Below, piece after piece: positions 34,790 through 43,985 of a stretch of DNA of 64,000 nt (positions are counted from its first letter, which is position 1; the number at the start of each line of letters is the position of its first letter). The translations under genes were made by a program, and so were the position numbers. Below the pieces are notes generated by a model that made no database searches, was not told the DNA's origin, and was given only the letters and a program-made list of their open reading frames with translations. The DNA comes from SHVO01 sp050250575. GTDB lineage: Bacteria; Pseudomonadota; Alphaproteobacteria; Rhodospirillales; Rhodospirillaceae. The stretch spans positions 62,001-126,000 of the forward strand of contig JBFWOJ010000011.1 of assembly GCA_050250575.1 (NCBI GenBank), written 5' to 3'.

Positions 34790-37222
34790 GTGTTCCGCAG
34801 TTTTCAAACTCGTCTCGTCTTCTTCTCCTGGATCCTGTTTGCGATCGTCGAAGCGTTTACGTTTTTCCTCGTCCAGAACGCCATCCGGGACAATATCTCC
34901 GACCAGGCGCGCCAGCAGCTGATCGACTCAAACGAGATCTTCAATCAGCGCGTCGCCGCCACCGCCGATACGCTGGCCGAAGGCGCGACGATCCTCGCAT
35001 CCGACTACGGCTTCCGCCAGGCATTCTCGACCGACGACCGGCCGACGATCCTTTCAGCGCTGCATAACCTGGGCCACCGCTTTCACGCAGACCGTTTCTT
35101 TCTGCTGTCGCTGGACGGAAAAATCCTCGCCGACACGGGCTCAGCGGTCGACGCTGCCGAGACCGGGGATATCGTGACCATCGGCTCGGTGAACGGCGTC
35201 TTCCCTTTCGACGACATGATCGAGACCGCAGAGGAAGAAGAACGCGCGGCGGCCACCGCCGTTCTCGACAACCATCTCTACCGTCTCGTGGTCGTGCCGA
35301 TCAAAGCCCCGGTACCGATCGCCTGGATCGTCGTCGGGCTCGAAATCGGCGATGCGTTCGCAACCGAACTCCGGCGCACGACGACGATTCCAATCGAGAT
35401 CACTTTTGCCTTCAAGAACGACGCGGGAAACTGGCAGGGTGCGGCGTCGACCCTGGACGCACCGCTCAAGGCCGAGCTCATCACCGCCATTACCGACGAA
35501 AGCCGCTTTCAGGGCGATCCTATCATCGTAAGGATGGGCGGCAGCGAATTCGTGACTTTGGTCGCGAATCTTCCGGCTCCTCAGGGCGCGGCCAGCGTTG
35601 AAGCCATCCTCCAGTATTCGCTCGACGTTGCGCTGCAGGCTTACGAACCTCTTTTCCTGCTGCTCCTGATCGTCGCCGGCGCGGCGCTTCTGCTCTCGCT
35701 GGTGGGCGCGGTCTTCATCGCCCGCTCGATCGCCAAGCCCATCCGTGTGCTCGATGTCGCGGCGCGGCGTATTCAAGCCGGACGCTACAACGAAAAAGTG
35801 ACGGTCACCCAACGCGACGAAATCGGCCGGCTGTCCGAGACCTTCAACCAGATGATGGAGGGCATCGCCGAACGCGAAACGCGCATCGCCTATCAAGCGC
35901 GACACGATGCACTTTCCGGGCTGCCCAACCGCGTATCGTTCGAAGGGCACGTGTCCGATCTGATCATTGCGCGCCACAATGCCCAAGGGGTTTTCAGCGT
36001 CCTCCTTCTTCAGCTGGGCCGTTTCTCGGAAATCAACAGCACCTTGGGGCACGATACAGGCGAGCAGCTGATCCGAAAGGTCGGAAAGGCGCTCAAGCAG
36101 ATCGTACCGGAGCCGAACGCCGTCGCGCGCCATGCCAACAGCATGTTCGCCATGGTGCTCGACAACGACGACACCACGAGCGTCGCGCTCACCGTCGAGC
36201 GGATCCTGGGGATATTCGACAATGCGATCAGCGTCGCGGGCTTCAATATCGACGTGACGGCGACGATCGGCGAAGCCCGGTACCCGCAGCATGGGACGAC
36301 GGCGCGCACGCTGCTGCAGCACGCCGATACGGCGATCTTCGAAGCGAAGCGCCTGGGCCGGCCATACTTTGCCTATGAATCGGAATTGGATCCGCATAGG
36401 CCCGAACGCTTATCGATGATGAGCGAACTGCGGGCCGGGTTGGATGAAGGCCAGTTCCAGCTCTACTTCCAGCCCAAGGTCGATCTTTCGACCGACACGA
36501 TAAAGGCCGCCGAAGCGCTGATCCGCTGGGTCCACCCCAAGCGCGGATTTATGGCGCCCGACTCCTTCATCCCTCTGGCGGAACAGACGGGAAATATCCA
36601 AAAGCTCACGGCGTGGGTCCTGGATGCCGCAGTGAAGCAAGTTCGCAAGTGGTCGGACGAAGGCATCAACGTCAAGGTTGCGGTCAACCTGTCCGCGAAG
36701 GATCTGAGCAATAGGAGCCTGCCGACCGAAATCTCGAGCTTGCTTGCCGCCCATAACGTTTCGGCGCGCAGCCTGATCCTGGAAATCACCGAGAGCGCGG
36801 TGATGCAGGACCCGGCACATGCGATGGAGATCCTGAAAAACCTCAACGAGATGGGACTTACGCTGTCCATCGACGACTACGGAACGGGCTACTCATCCAT
36901 GGCCTATCTGCGCAGCCTTCCGGTGCATGAAATCAAGATCGACAAGTCGTTTGTGCTGAAACTCGCAAACAGCCGCGGCGACGAGATCCTGGTGCGGTCG
37001 ACCATCGATCTTGGCCACAACCTCGGCCTCAAGGTGACCGCCGAAGGGGTCGAGGACACTGCATCGATCGAAATCCTGCGAGCCTATGGTTGCGAAACGG
37101 CCCAGGGCTATTTCGTGAGCAAGCCCTTGCCCGCGGAGGAGTTCGCACGGTTCTACGCCTCGTCGCGTTGGGCGCTCGCACGTAACGAACAACCGAAGCC
37201 GATCGCCGCGGCTGGAGAATAA
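34790..37222 (+). CDS. Membrane c-di-GMP phosphodiesterase: sensor-HAMP-degenerate GGDEF-EAL
   Basis: An 810-residue protein: TM1 (about 9-28), a periplasmic sensor (30-280), TM2 (285-307), HAMP (308-360), a GGDEF domain (365-530) and EAL (545-790). The GGDEF motif is replaced by HANSM near 447, so cyclase activity is unlikely. The EAL site is intact (E575-A-L, QPKVDLSTD, DDYGTGYSS, KIDKSFV), pointing to c-di-GMP breakdown. GTG start, 14 bp after the cupredoxin gene. It may read the copper or redox state of that protein. Confidence 0.92.
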   Translation: MFRSFQTRLVFFSWILFAIVEAFTFFLVQNAIRDNISDQARQQLIDSNEIFNQRVAATADTLAEGATILASDYGFRQAFSTDDRPTILSALHNLGHRFHADRFFLLSLDGKILADTGSAVDAAETGDIVTIGSVNGVFPFDDMIETAEEEERAAATAVLDNHLYRLVVVPIKAPVPIAWIVVGLEIGDAFATELRRTTTIPIEITFAFKNDAGNWQGAASTLDAPLKAELITAITDESRFQGDPIIVRMGGSEFVTLVANLPAPQGAASVEAILQYSLDVALQAYEPLFLLLLIVAGAALLLSLVGAVFIARSIAKPIRVLDVAARRIQAGRYNEKVTVTQRDEIGRLSETFNQMMEGIAERETRIAYQARHDALSGLPNRVSFEGHVSDLIIARHNAQGVFSVLLLQLGRFSEINSTLGHDTGEQLIRKVGKALKQIVPEPNAVARHANSMFAMVLDNDDTTSVALTVERILGIFDNAISVAGFNIDVTATIGEARYPQHGTTARTLLQHADTAIFEAKRLGRPYFAYESELDPHRPERLSMMSELRAGLDEGQFQLYFQPKVDLSTDTIKAAEALIRWVHPKRGFMAPDSFIPLAEQTGNIQKLTAWVLDAAVKQVRKWSDEGINVKVAVNLSAKDLSNRSLPTEISSLLAAHNVSARSLILEITESAVMQDPAHAMEILKNLNEMGLTLSIDDYGTGYSSMAYLRSLPVHEIKIDKSFVLKLANSRGDEILVRSTIDLGHNLGLKVTAEGVEDTASIEILRAYGCETAQGYFVSKPLPAEEFARFYASSRWALARNEQPKPIAAAGE

Positions 37223-37268
37223 ACGTCCGGAAGCCTGCTATCCGGACGAAGTAAGGGGTGTCCTGTCT

Positions 37269-38552
37269 ATGCGTTTTCGCGTCGGCATCTCGCTGATGAT
37301 CGTGAGCGCGTTGGCGGCCGGCTGTGCCCGGGCCGCCGAGACTTCATCCTTGCCGCCCTGGTTCGCTCTCGACGTGAACGGCCTGATCGATGCGCGTCTC
37401 GCGCTGACGTCCGGGACATTGAGCTGGGAGGAAGGCGGGTTAGGAAAAGTACGATGGGGCTCCTCGGACGGTGATCCCGGAGTCATTGCGCGCCCCGAAG
37501 GGGCTCTCGTCGTGCAACCGCGTTTCGGCTTCGACCTGGAAGGTTTCGTTCACCTCCAAGCCAGCAGCCAGCAGCGTCCTGCCGTCGACGTCGTGGAAGC
37601 TTACCTTGCCTACGAAACGCCGCCGTCTTCGCGGTTCGGGCTGCAGGTCAAAGGCGGGTTCTTCTTTCCGCATATTTCGGTCGAGAATACCGGGCTCGCG
37701 TGGACCAGCCCGTATACGATCACGTCCTCCGCCATCAATACCTGGATCGGCGAGGAGCTCAGGACCGTCGGCGGCGAAATCACCGCCACGTGGCGACCGG
37801 ACGCCTTGAGCGAACTCGGGACGACGGGCTCGGTCTATTACTTCAACGATCCGACCGGGACCTTGCTCGCCTGGCGCGGATGGACGCTTTCGGACCGGGA
37901 AGCCGGCCTCTTCGACCGGATACGCGTGCCCATGGTCCGGCTCATCGCACCCGGCGCCCCCTTGGACGAGCAGGCGCTGACCGAGGAGCCTTTCCACGAG
38001 ATCGACGCCAAGCAGGGCTACTACCTCGGCGCCCATGCCGCCCACGAAGATTACGGGCGCCTGCAGATCCATTGGTACAACAACAACGCCGATGACCGCG
38101 AACTGAAGTTCGGCCAATGGGCGTGGCGAACGAAGTTCTGGAGCGCGGGCTATACGTCGCCGTCCTGGGCCGACATCACGTTCCTGGCACAGGCCATGAC
38201 GGGCACGACGACGGTCATCACCCGTCCGGCGCCGCGGGGCCCGTTCGTCGACACCAAGTTCTGGTCGGTGTACGGACTGGTGAGCAAGGAATGGGATAGG
38301 CATCGCCTCAGCCTGCGGCTCGAGAGGTTCGGAGCCGACGACCGCGATACATCCGTGGATGACAACAATGAGCGCGGAACGGGAATCACCGCAGCCTATG
38401 TCTATCGGCCGGCCGATCGCCATCGCCTGACGCTGGAGGTCCTGCACGTATCCAGTCGGCGCCCCGAACGGATTTTCCTCGGCTTTCCGGAGAAAGCTAA
38501 GGAAACGGTGCTGCAAGCCAGCTACCGTTTATTCTTCGGAACGGGCAATTAG
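37269..38552 (+). CDS. Outer-membrane beta-barrel protein of the cupredoxin/EAL operon
   Basis: A 427-residue exported protein. The signal region ends LAAGCARAAE, which could be a plain signal peptide or a lipobox. Alternating beta strands rich in Trp/Tyr run through the mature part, and it ends QASYRLFFGTGN with a terminal aromatic pattern. It resembles porin-like proteins without a TonB plug. The family is not recognised by name. It follows the phosphodiesterase gene by 46 bp. Confidence 0.7.
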   Translation: MRFRVGISLMIVSALAAGCARAAETSSLPPWFALDVNGLIDARLALTSGTLSWEEGGLGKVRWGSSDGDPGVIARPEGALVVQPRFGFDLEGFVHLQASSQQRPAVDVVEAYLAYETPPSSRFGLQVKGGFFFPHISVENTGLAWTSPYTITSSAINTWIGEELRTVGGEITATWRPDALSELGTTGSVYYFNDPTGTLLAWRGWTLSDREAGLFDRIRVPMVRLIAPGAPLDEQALTEEPFHEIDAKQGYYLGAHAAHEDYGRLQIHWYNNNADDRELKFGQWAWRTKFWSAGYTSPSWADITFLAQAMTGTTTVITRPAPRGPFVDTKFWSVYGLVSKEWDRHRLSLRLERFGADDRDTSVDDNNERGTGITAAYVYRPADRHRLTLEVLHVSSRRPERIFLGFPEKAKETVLQASYRLFFGTGN

Positions 38553-38566
38553 GGCAATCGGGAATC

Positions 38567-39631
38567 ATGGCTGAAGAAGGTACGAACAGGCCGCTGCTGG
38601 CCGCTTTCGCGACTCTGGGTCTCATCACCCTGACGGTTTACCTTCTGGTGGTGGGCGAGCAGATCCTGCTGCCGCTCATCCTTGCAGTCCTGTTCTCCTA
38701 TCTGATTACCGCGCTCGGGCACCGGATCGAGCGCTTGCGCATCGGTCAGTGGAGTCCGCTGCCGTGGATGGGGCTGTCCGGCGCCATCATCGCCGTGCTG
38801 CTGGTCCTCGCGTTGATCGTCCAGATCGTGGCCAGCAACATCAGCGACGTGGTCGAGGCGGCGCCGCAGTACCAAGAGCAGATGGAGGAAATGTTCGCCC
38901 AGGCATCGCGTTTCGCGGCCGATATCCTGAACCGCGACCGCCCGATCACCATGGCCGCCCTCCTCCAGGAGATCAACCTGCGCGCCGTCCTCGAGCGCTT
39001 CGTGGAGGCCTTCCAGTCCATTGCTGCCAATACGTTCCAGATCCTGGCCTATGTCACCTTCCTGCTCCTGGAACGGCGGATGTTCGATCGCAAGCTGAGC
39101 CTTCTGTTTGCCAATCCCACGCGGGAGAAGGCGGTCCGCGACACCCTCCAGACCATCGGGCGCAAGATCGAGGCCTACGTCCTGATCAAAACCGGCATCA
39201 GCCTTTTGAACGGCGTCCTGAGCTATGTGGTGCTCGTCCTGTTCGGGGTGGATTTTGCGGGGTTCTGGGCGCTTCTCGTGTTCGTGCTCAATTACATCCC
39301 CTACATCGGATCGCCGATCGCGATGCTGTTCCCCACCCTTCTCGCCCTGCTTCAGTTCGGCTCGATCCTCATGGCGGTGTTTGTCCTCGGGAGCCTTTGG
39401 GCGATACAGGCCTTCGTGGAAAACTTCATCGAACCCCGGATCACGGGGCGCACACTGAATCTCAGCCCGATCGTGATGATCGTTTCGCTGTCCGTGTGGG
39501 GGGCGATCTGGGGTATCCCCGGGATGATCCTCTCGGTGCCGCTCATGGTCATGATCATGATCATTCTGTCGCAGTTCCCGAAGACGCGCCCGGTCGCGAT
39601 CGTCATGTCGGAGCGCGGCGACATCGCCTGA
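38567..39631 (+). CDS. AI-2E/PerM family transporter
   Basis: A 354-residue integral membrane protein with about seven to eight helices. The family signatures are the NYIPYIGSPIAMLFPTLLAL loop-helix, the preceding VDFAGFWALLVFV and the late NLSPIVMIVSLSVWGAIWGIPG. Members export AI-2 or work as PerM-type permeases or Na/H antiporters; the substrate cannot be told. It starts 14 bp after the barrel gene and may be co-transcribed with the cupredoxin operon. Confidence 0.88.
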   Translation: MAEEGTNRPLLAAFATLGLITLTVYLLVVGEQILLPLILAVLFSYLITALGHRIERLRIGQWSPLPWMGLSGAIIAVLLVLALIVQIVASNISDVVEAAPQYQEQMEEMFAQASRFAADILNRDRPITMAALLQEINLRAVLERFVEAFQSIAANTFQILAYVTFLLLERRMFDRKLSLLFANPTREKAVRDTLQTIGRKIEAYVLIKTGISLLNGVLSYVVLVLFGVDFAGFWALLVFVLNYIPYIGSPIAMLFPTLLALLQFGSILMAVFVLGSLWAIQAFVENFIEPRITGRTLNLSPIVMIVSLSVWGAIWGIPGMILSVPLMVMIMIILSQFPKTRPVAIVMSERGDIA

Positions 39632-40308
39632 CAGATCGACTCGCGTACTTTGGCCGGGCCGATTCGCTCAAAGAGCCCCTCCGCGCTCCGACGGACCTTC
39701 AAAAAAGTTGGAGCATGGCCGCGCGTGAGGGGTCGACAGCACCGTCCTCCCCTTTGGATGCCCCAAGCGCCTCAGGTGCCCGCGCGCGCCCGTTCGCGAT
39801 AGCCACCGGCACGTGCGCACAGAGAATTTTCACCGCGCGCGAACACGGAAACGGACTACGCTTTGCTTCTTACAATGCATCTGTCGTGATGCTCTCCGCG
39901 TGAAACGCGGGACCGACGCGGACCGGCGCGCGTCCATCCCGGCAAAATCAGAAATCGATCAGATAACCGCAGAAAGTCTGGCGTTTGATGCGAGCGGACG
40001 ATGCGAGCCGTGTCTCGGTTTTCGGCGCGAACGAACGCGATGAAGCATCGATGCGAAGCGCGCGTCGACCCTCGTCGCAGGATCAGAATTGGATCTCATC
40101 GCGCCCTTCGGCGCATCGCCGTGCGCGCTCCGCGCGGCCGGCGAAGACGCGCGTGCCGTCGCTTCGGCGACGCGCCGCAGGCATGAAGAATGCGCTCGCG
40201 CGAACCAACGTATTGTCAGAAATCAAGCAAAAAGTTGGACGCAAGCGCAAAATCACTTGTGAAATGAAATTAACTGCGTTTATCTAATTGATGTTTGGGC
40301 AATTTGTA
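39632..40308. other. Gene-poor stretch before the lysine-rich peptide gene
   Basis: Nearly 680 bp without a convincing gene; the open frames are short and Arg-rich. A hairpin CCGCGT-GAA-ACGCGG sits at 39896-39910. The last 100 bp turn AT-rich, and TTGTGA with TATCTA 18 bp later is a weak promoter candidate before 40309. A small RNA or a decayed gene could be here. Confidence 0.45.
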
Positions 40309-40330
40309 CGAACGTGAGTTCGATTTTTTT
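40309..40330 (+). terminator. Intrinsic terminator/attenuator ahead of the lysine-rich gene
   Basis: CGAAC-GTGA-GTTCG (40309-40322) is followed by ATTTTTTT. It ends 44 bp before the ATG at 40375. It either ends an upstream small transcript or attenuates the peptide gene. Confidence 0.55.
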
Positions 40331-40374
40331 GGTGTTGCCCGGACATCACCATCATCCAAATAGGGGATTTGATC

Positions 40375-40449
40375 ATGGCTGCTAAGAAGAAAGCTGCGAA
40401 GAAGAAGACCGCTAAGAAGAAGGCGAAGAAGAAGGCGAAGCGTAAATAA
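40375..40449 (+). CDS. 24-residue lysine/alanine-rich peptide, histone H1-tail-like
   Basis: The peptide has 14 Lys and 7 Ala in 24 residues, built from AAKKK-type units. It starts ATG with AGGGGA at 40362-40367, 7 bp away, and ends TAA. A strong bidirectional hairpin lies 135 bp downstream. The composition matches histone H1 or AlgP-like tails and suggests DNA or RNA binding. It is far too short for usual gene callers. Opposite-strand hydrophobic frames are its shadow. Confidence 0.72.
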   Translation: MAAKKKAAKKKTAKKKAKKKAKRK

Positions 40450-40583
40450 CTTAAGCCTACTTCGCTAAAGTCTAATAAGGGACAGCACACAAGAACGGTT
40501 ACGTCATCGGCGCGAGCGGAAGAGCAATCTTTAAGGGCTCCGCCCTGAACAGTTTGTACCGGTGCGATATCCGATTGTGATGG

Positions 40584-40614
40584 AAAGCCCGCCGAGCTCA
40601 GCTTGGCGGGCTTT
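40584..40614. terminator. Bidirectional terminator between the Lys-rich gene and the aminotransferase
   Basis: A 10-bp perfect stem AAAGCCCGCC (40584-40593) / GGCGGGCTTT (40605-40614). It serves the plus-strand peptide transcript and the minus-strand gene that stops at 40628. Confidence 0.82.
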
Positions 40615-40627
40615 ACCATTTCCGGGG

Positions 40628-41815
40628 TCAGCCGCTGAAAACGGCCTGGGCGGCGTCATAGCCGCGGCCGGTATCGATCTTCGCCCCGACACTATGAAGA
40701 ACGGCTTCAAGGGCCGTCAGGCAACCCAGCACATATGAGGGCGCGGCACTTTGGCCGAGCAGCCCGATCCGCCAGACCTTCCCCGCCCAGACGCCGAGGC
40801 CCGACCCGATCTCGAGATTGAACTCGTTCAGAAGCCGTTTGCGGACAGCGGCATCCTCGACCCCTTCCGGGATCTCGACGAGGTTCAGTTGGGGCAGCCG
40901 CACCTTGGCGTCCACCTTCATCTTCAGACCCATGGCTTCCACCCCGGCCACCAGCGCCCGATGAGCGGTCGCGTGGCGCGCCCAGGCGCTTTCCAGACCT
41001 TCTTCTTGAAGCATCGCGAGGGCTTCATGCAGGCCATAGAGCGCATTGACCGGGGCCGTATGGTGGTAGGTGCGCCCTCCGCCCTTGCCGTCGCCCCAAT
41101 AGCCCATGACCAGCGACAGATCGAGGAACCAGCTTTGGACCTTGGTCTTGCGCGCCTTCACCCGCGCGGCCGCACTTTCGCTAAACGTCACCGGCGACAG
41201 TCCCGGCGGCGCCGAAAGGCACTTCTGCGAACCCGAATACACGGCATCAGCGCCCCAAGCATCCACGTTCACCTCGATACCGCCGAGGCTGGTCACCGCA
41301 TCGACGATAGACAGAGCGCCATACTCCTTGGCGATGGCGCACAACGCCGCCGCGTCGGATCTGACCCCCGTCGACGTTTCGGCGTGGACGAATGCCAGCG
41401 TCGTCGCGCCGGGGTTGGCGCGGAACGCGGCGCGGACCTTGTCGGGATCGACCGGTGAGCCCCACGGATCCTCGACCATGACCGGAGTTGCCCCGCAGCG
41501 CTCGACATTCTCCTTCATGCGCAGGCCAAAGACGCCGTTCGCGCACACCACCACCTTGTCGCCCGGTTCCACCAGGTTGACGAAGCAGCATTCCATGCCG
41601 GCCGAACCTGGCGCCGAGACCGGGAAGGTCAGCAGGTTCGAGGTGCGAAAAACGTAACGCAGCATGCGGACAATCTCGTCCATCAGGCTGACGAAGGCCG
41701 GGTCGAGGTGACCGAGGGTCGGACGGGCCAAAGCCCCAAGGACGCGCGGATGAACCTCGGACGGCCCGGGCCCCATCAGCATCCGTCGGGGAAGGTCGCG
41801 GCGTTCGTTCCGCAT
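40628..41815 (-). CDS. Alanine/serine-glyoxylate aminotransferase family (class V)
   Basis: A 395-residue class V PLP enzyme. The family N-terminus is RMLMGPGPSEVHPRVL, and the PLP lysine lies in YSGSQKCLSAPPGLSP. The C-terminal WRIGLLGQSA is also typical. It transfers an amino group to glyoxylate, from alanine or serine; which donor is used cannot be told. Its ATG overlaps the stop of the upstream hydrolase (TGATG). Confidence 0.9.
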   Translation of the reverse strand: MRNERRDLPRRMLMGPGPSEVHPRVLGALARPTLGHLDPAFVSLMDEIVRMLRYVFRTSNLLTFPVSAPGSAGMECCFVNLVEPGDKVVVCANGVFGLRMKENVERCGATPVMVEDPWGSPVDPDKVRAAFRANPGATTLAFVHAETSTGVRSDAAALCAIAKEYGALSIVDAVTSLGGIEVNVDAWGADAVYSGSQKCLSAPPGLSPVTFSESAAARVKARKTKVQSWFLDLSLVMGYWGDGKGGGRTYHHTAPVNALYGLHEALAMLQEEGLESAWARHATAHRALVAGVEAMGLKMKVDAKVRLPQLNLVEIPEGVEDAAVRKRLLNEFNLEIGSGLGVWAGKVWRIGLLGQSAAPSYVLGCLTALEAVLHSVGAKIDTGRGYDAAQAVFSG

Positions 41816-42783
41816 CAGATAGCTCCCTTGAGTTTCAGGCGAAGCAGCAGCGCCAGCGAGGCCAGCCTGCGCTTCATTGCGGTCCCCGGCCCAATCACGG
41901 CCGGCAGGGAATCGAGAAACTTATCGATTGCGCCGCGCGCTTCGGGCTCGTCGAGGTAGGGCGCGTGGCCGCGGTTGGGAACGGTCACACGCTGCAGGTG
42001 CGGGACCTCGGCCTGCATCCTGTCGAAGACGGCGGGCGATAGAAGGTCGGTGTTCGCGCCCCGGATAGCGAGGACCGGCATCATCCGGAGCGAGGTGAAG
42101 AACGGCCATAGGTCGACAGCTTTGGCATTCGCGATGAAGGGCTGCGAGATGCTGAGGTCGTAGTTCGCGCGCAAGCCGCCTTCCGGAGCCTCGATGAAGC
42201 GCCGGCGCGCCATCCGGGCCCAATCTTCCGCTTTGTACTCCGGAAAAACGACGCCATCGATCGCCTGGATCGCCGCGGCCGCTTCCTCCCACGTCCGGAC
42301 CGGCTTGCTGCGGCCGACGTAGCTGCCAATCCGGGCGAGCCCTACGGGGTCGAGCTCCGGTCCAATGTCATTGATGACGACCCCGAGAAGCCGATGGGGA
42401 ATGACCGCCGCGAGAACCATGGAAATGATGCCGCCCAGCGACGTACCGATGAGCGCCGCGCGCATAAGGCCGGCCGAATTCATAAGAGCGATGATGTCGC
42501 GCACATAGACCGGCGGGACATAGGTCATCGGGTCCTTGGCGTATTCCGATTGGCCGCGGCCCCGCAACTCGACACACAGGACGCGGTAGCGATCCGCAAG
42601 GTGCGGCGCGACGTCCTCGAAGTCGCGGGCATTACGCGTGAGGCCGGGAATGCAGATCACCGTAAGTCGCGGATTGGGAGGGCCCGGGTAATCCCGGTAA
42701 TGGAGCTTCAGCCCATCGTGGGACGTATAGAAGCGCGAGACGAAAGCCGCGGCGCCGGCGGCGGAAGTTCGTGAACTGGACAT
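41815..42783 (-). CDS. Alpha/beta hydrolase
   Basis: A 322-residue alpha/beta-hydrolase with nucleophile elbow G-T-S-L-G-G (ALIGTSLGGIISMVLA), an oxyanion segment CIPGLTRNARDFED and a C-terminal catalytic His in VPNRGHAPYLDEPEA. ATG 42783 with AGGG nearby is preferred over an in-frame TTG at 42813. It shares one base with the aminotransferase gene it precedes. The substrate is unknown. Confidence 0.85.
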   Translation of the reverse strand: MSSSRTSAAGAAAFVSRFYTSHDGLKLHYRDYPGPPNPRLTVICIPGLTRNARDFEDVAPHLADRYRVLCVELRGRGQSEYAKDPMTYVPPVYVRDIIALMNSAGLMRAALIGTSLGGIISMVLAAVIPHRLLGVVINDIGPELDPVGLARIGSYVGRSKPVRTWEEAAAAIQAIDGVVFPEYKAEDWARMARRRFIEAPEGGLRANYDLSISQPFIANAKAVDLWPFFTSLRMMPVLAIRGANTDLLSPAVFDRMQAEVPHLQRVTVPNRGHAPYLDEPEARGAIDKFLDSLPAVIGPGTAMKRRLASLALLLRLKLKGAI

Positions 42784-42971
42784 GAACCCTGGGGACTCGC
42801 TCGGAACGGACAAGAATTGGAGAGAGACTAACCCGATCCGCCATCATTCGCGGAACGATTTTCTCCGGTATAGGCGCTCGCGAGCGCGCCGGTGTAAGGT
42901 CTTTTGACCTTGCCAGGACCGGACCGGGTCTGTGGCGCACCCTTGTTCGGATCTGCGTTCGGACCTCACCA

Positions 42972-43976
42972 ATGCCAGCCCTGCCCAACGTCGTCGCCGC
43001 TATCGGCCATACGCCTCTGATCAAGCTGCGGCGCGCCTCAGAGCTGACGGGCTGCACCATCCTCGCCAAGGCGGAATTCGCCAACCCCGGCGGTTCCATC
43101 AAGGACCGTACCGCGAAATTCATCATCGAGGACGCGGAGCGAAAGGGTGAACTGCGGCCGGGAGGCGTGATCGTCGAGGGCACCGCGGGAAACACCGGGA
43201 TCGGACTTACGATCGTCGGACATGCCAAGGGCTACCGGACGGTGATCGTCCTGCCCGAAACCCAGAGCCAGGAGAAAAAGGATGCCCTCAAGCTGCTCGG
43301 GGCCAATCTTCGACAGGTCAAAGCCGTCCCGGCCGCCGATCCCAATCACTATGTGAAGTTCTCCAAGCGGCTGGCCGAAGAGCTGGCGAAATCGGAAGCC
43401 AATGGCGCGATCTGGGCCAACCAGTTTGACAACGTTGCCAACCGCGACGGCCATGAGCGCGAGACCGCCGCGGAATTATGGAACGACGTCGACGGCCGGA
43501 TCGATGGTTTCGTCTCCGCCGTCGGCACCGGAGGCACGCTGGCGGGGGTAGGCGCGGGCCTCAAGTCGCGCAACAAGAATATCGTTGTCGCCCTTGCCGA
43601 TCCGATGGGCGCCGCGCTCTATAACTTCTACGCCCATGGAGTGCTCAAGGCCGAAGGCAATTCGATCACCGAAGGCATCGGCCAGAGCCGCGTCACGGCC
43701 AACCTCGAAGGGGCGCCGATCGACGATCAGTTCCAGATCCACGACAAGGAGGCCCTGCCGCTCATCTTCGACCTCGTCAGGGAGGAAGGGATCAGCGTCG
43801 GCAGCTCGACCGGCATCAATATCGCCGGCGCCATCCGCCTGGCGAAAAAACTCGGACCGGGGAAAACCATCGTGACGTTTCTGACCGATTCCGGCTCGCG
43901 CTACCAAAGCAAGCTCTACAATCCCGAATTCCTGCGCGCCAAGGACCTGCCTGTGCCGCCCTGGCTCGATCAGTAA
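42972..43976 (+). CDS. cysK: Cysteine synthase (O-acetylserine sulfhydrylase type)
   Basis: A 334-residue fold-type II PLP enzyme. The PLP lysine is in NPGGSIKDRTAK, the substrate loop is EGTAGNTGIG, and the PLP-phosphate loop is VGTGGTLAG. It makes cysteine from O-acetylserine and sulfide, the sulfur donor for SufS. Some relatives are cystathionine beta-synthases; no CBS domain is present. The 5' region has AAGGTC-TTTT-GACCTT at 42896-42911, of unknown role. Confidence 0.9.
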   Translation: MPALPNVVAAIGHTPLIKLRRASELTGCTILAKAEFANPGGSIKDRTAKFIIEDAERKGELRPGGVIVEGTAGNTGIGLTIVGHAKGYRTVIVLPETQSQEKKDALKLLGANLRQVKAVPAADPNHYVKFSKRLAEELAKSEANGAIWANQFDNVANRDGHERETAAELWNDVDGRIDGFVSAVGTGGTLAGVGAGLKSRNKNIVVALADPMGAALYNFYAHGVLKAEGNSITEGIGQSRVTANLEGAPIDDQFQIHDKEALPLIFDLVREEGISVGSSTGINIAGAIRLAKKLGPGKTIVTFLTDSGSRYQSKLYNPEFLRAKDLPVPPWLDQ

Positions 43977-43985
43977 TCCGCGCCC

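Noticed and set aside
40284..40619. Minus-strand frame with a Phe-rich hydrophobic stretch
   Set aside because: It is the reverse complement of AAG-rich lysine codons of the 24-residue peptide; the membrane-like look is an artefact.
42814..42971. Possible riboswitch before cysK
   Set aside because: Two hairpins (GCGCTCGCGAGCGC and AAGGTC-TTTT-GACCTT) are present, but no known SAM or other riboswitch core could be matched.
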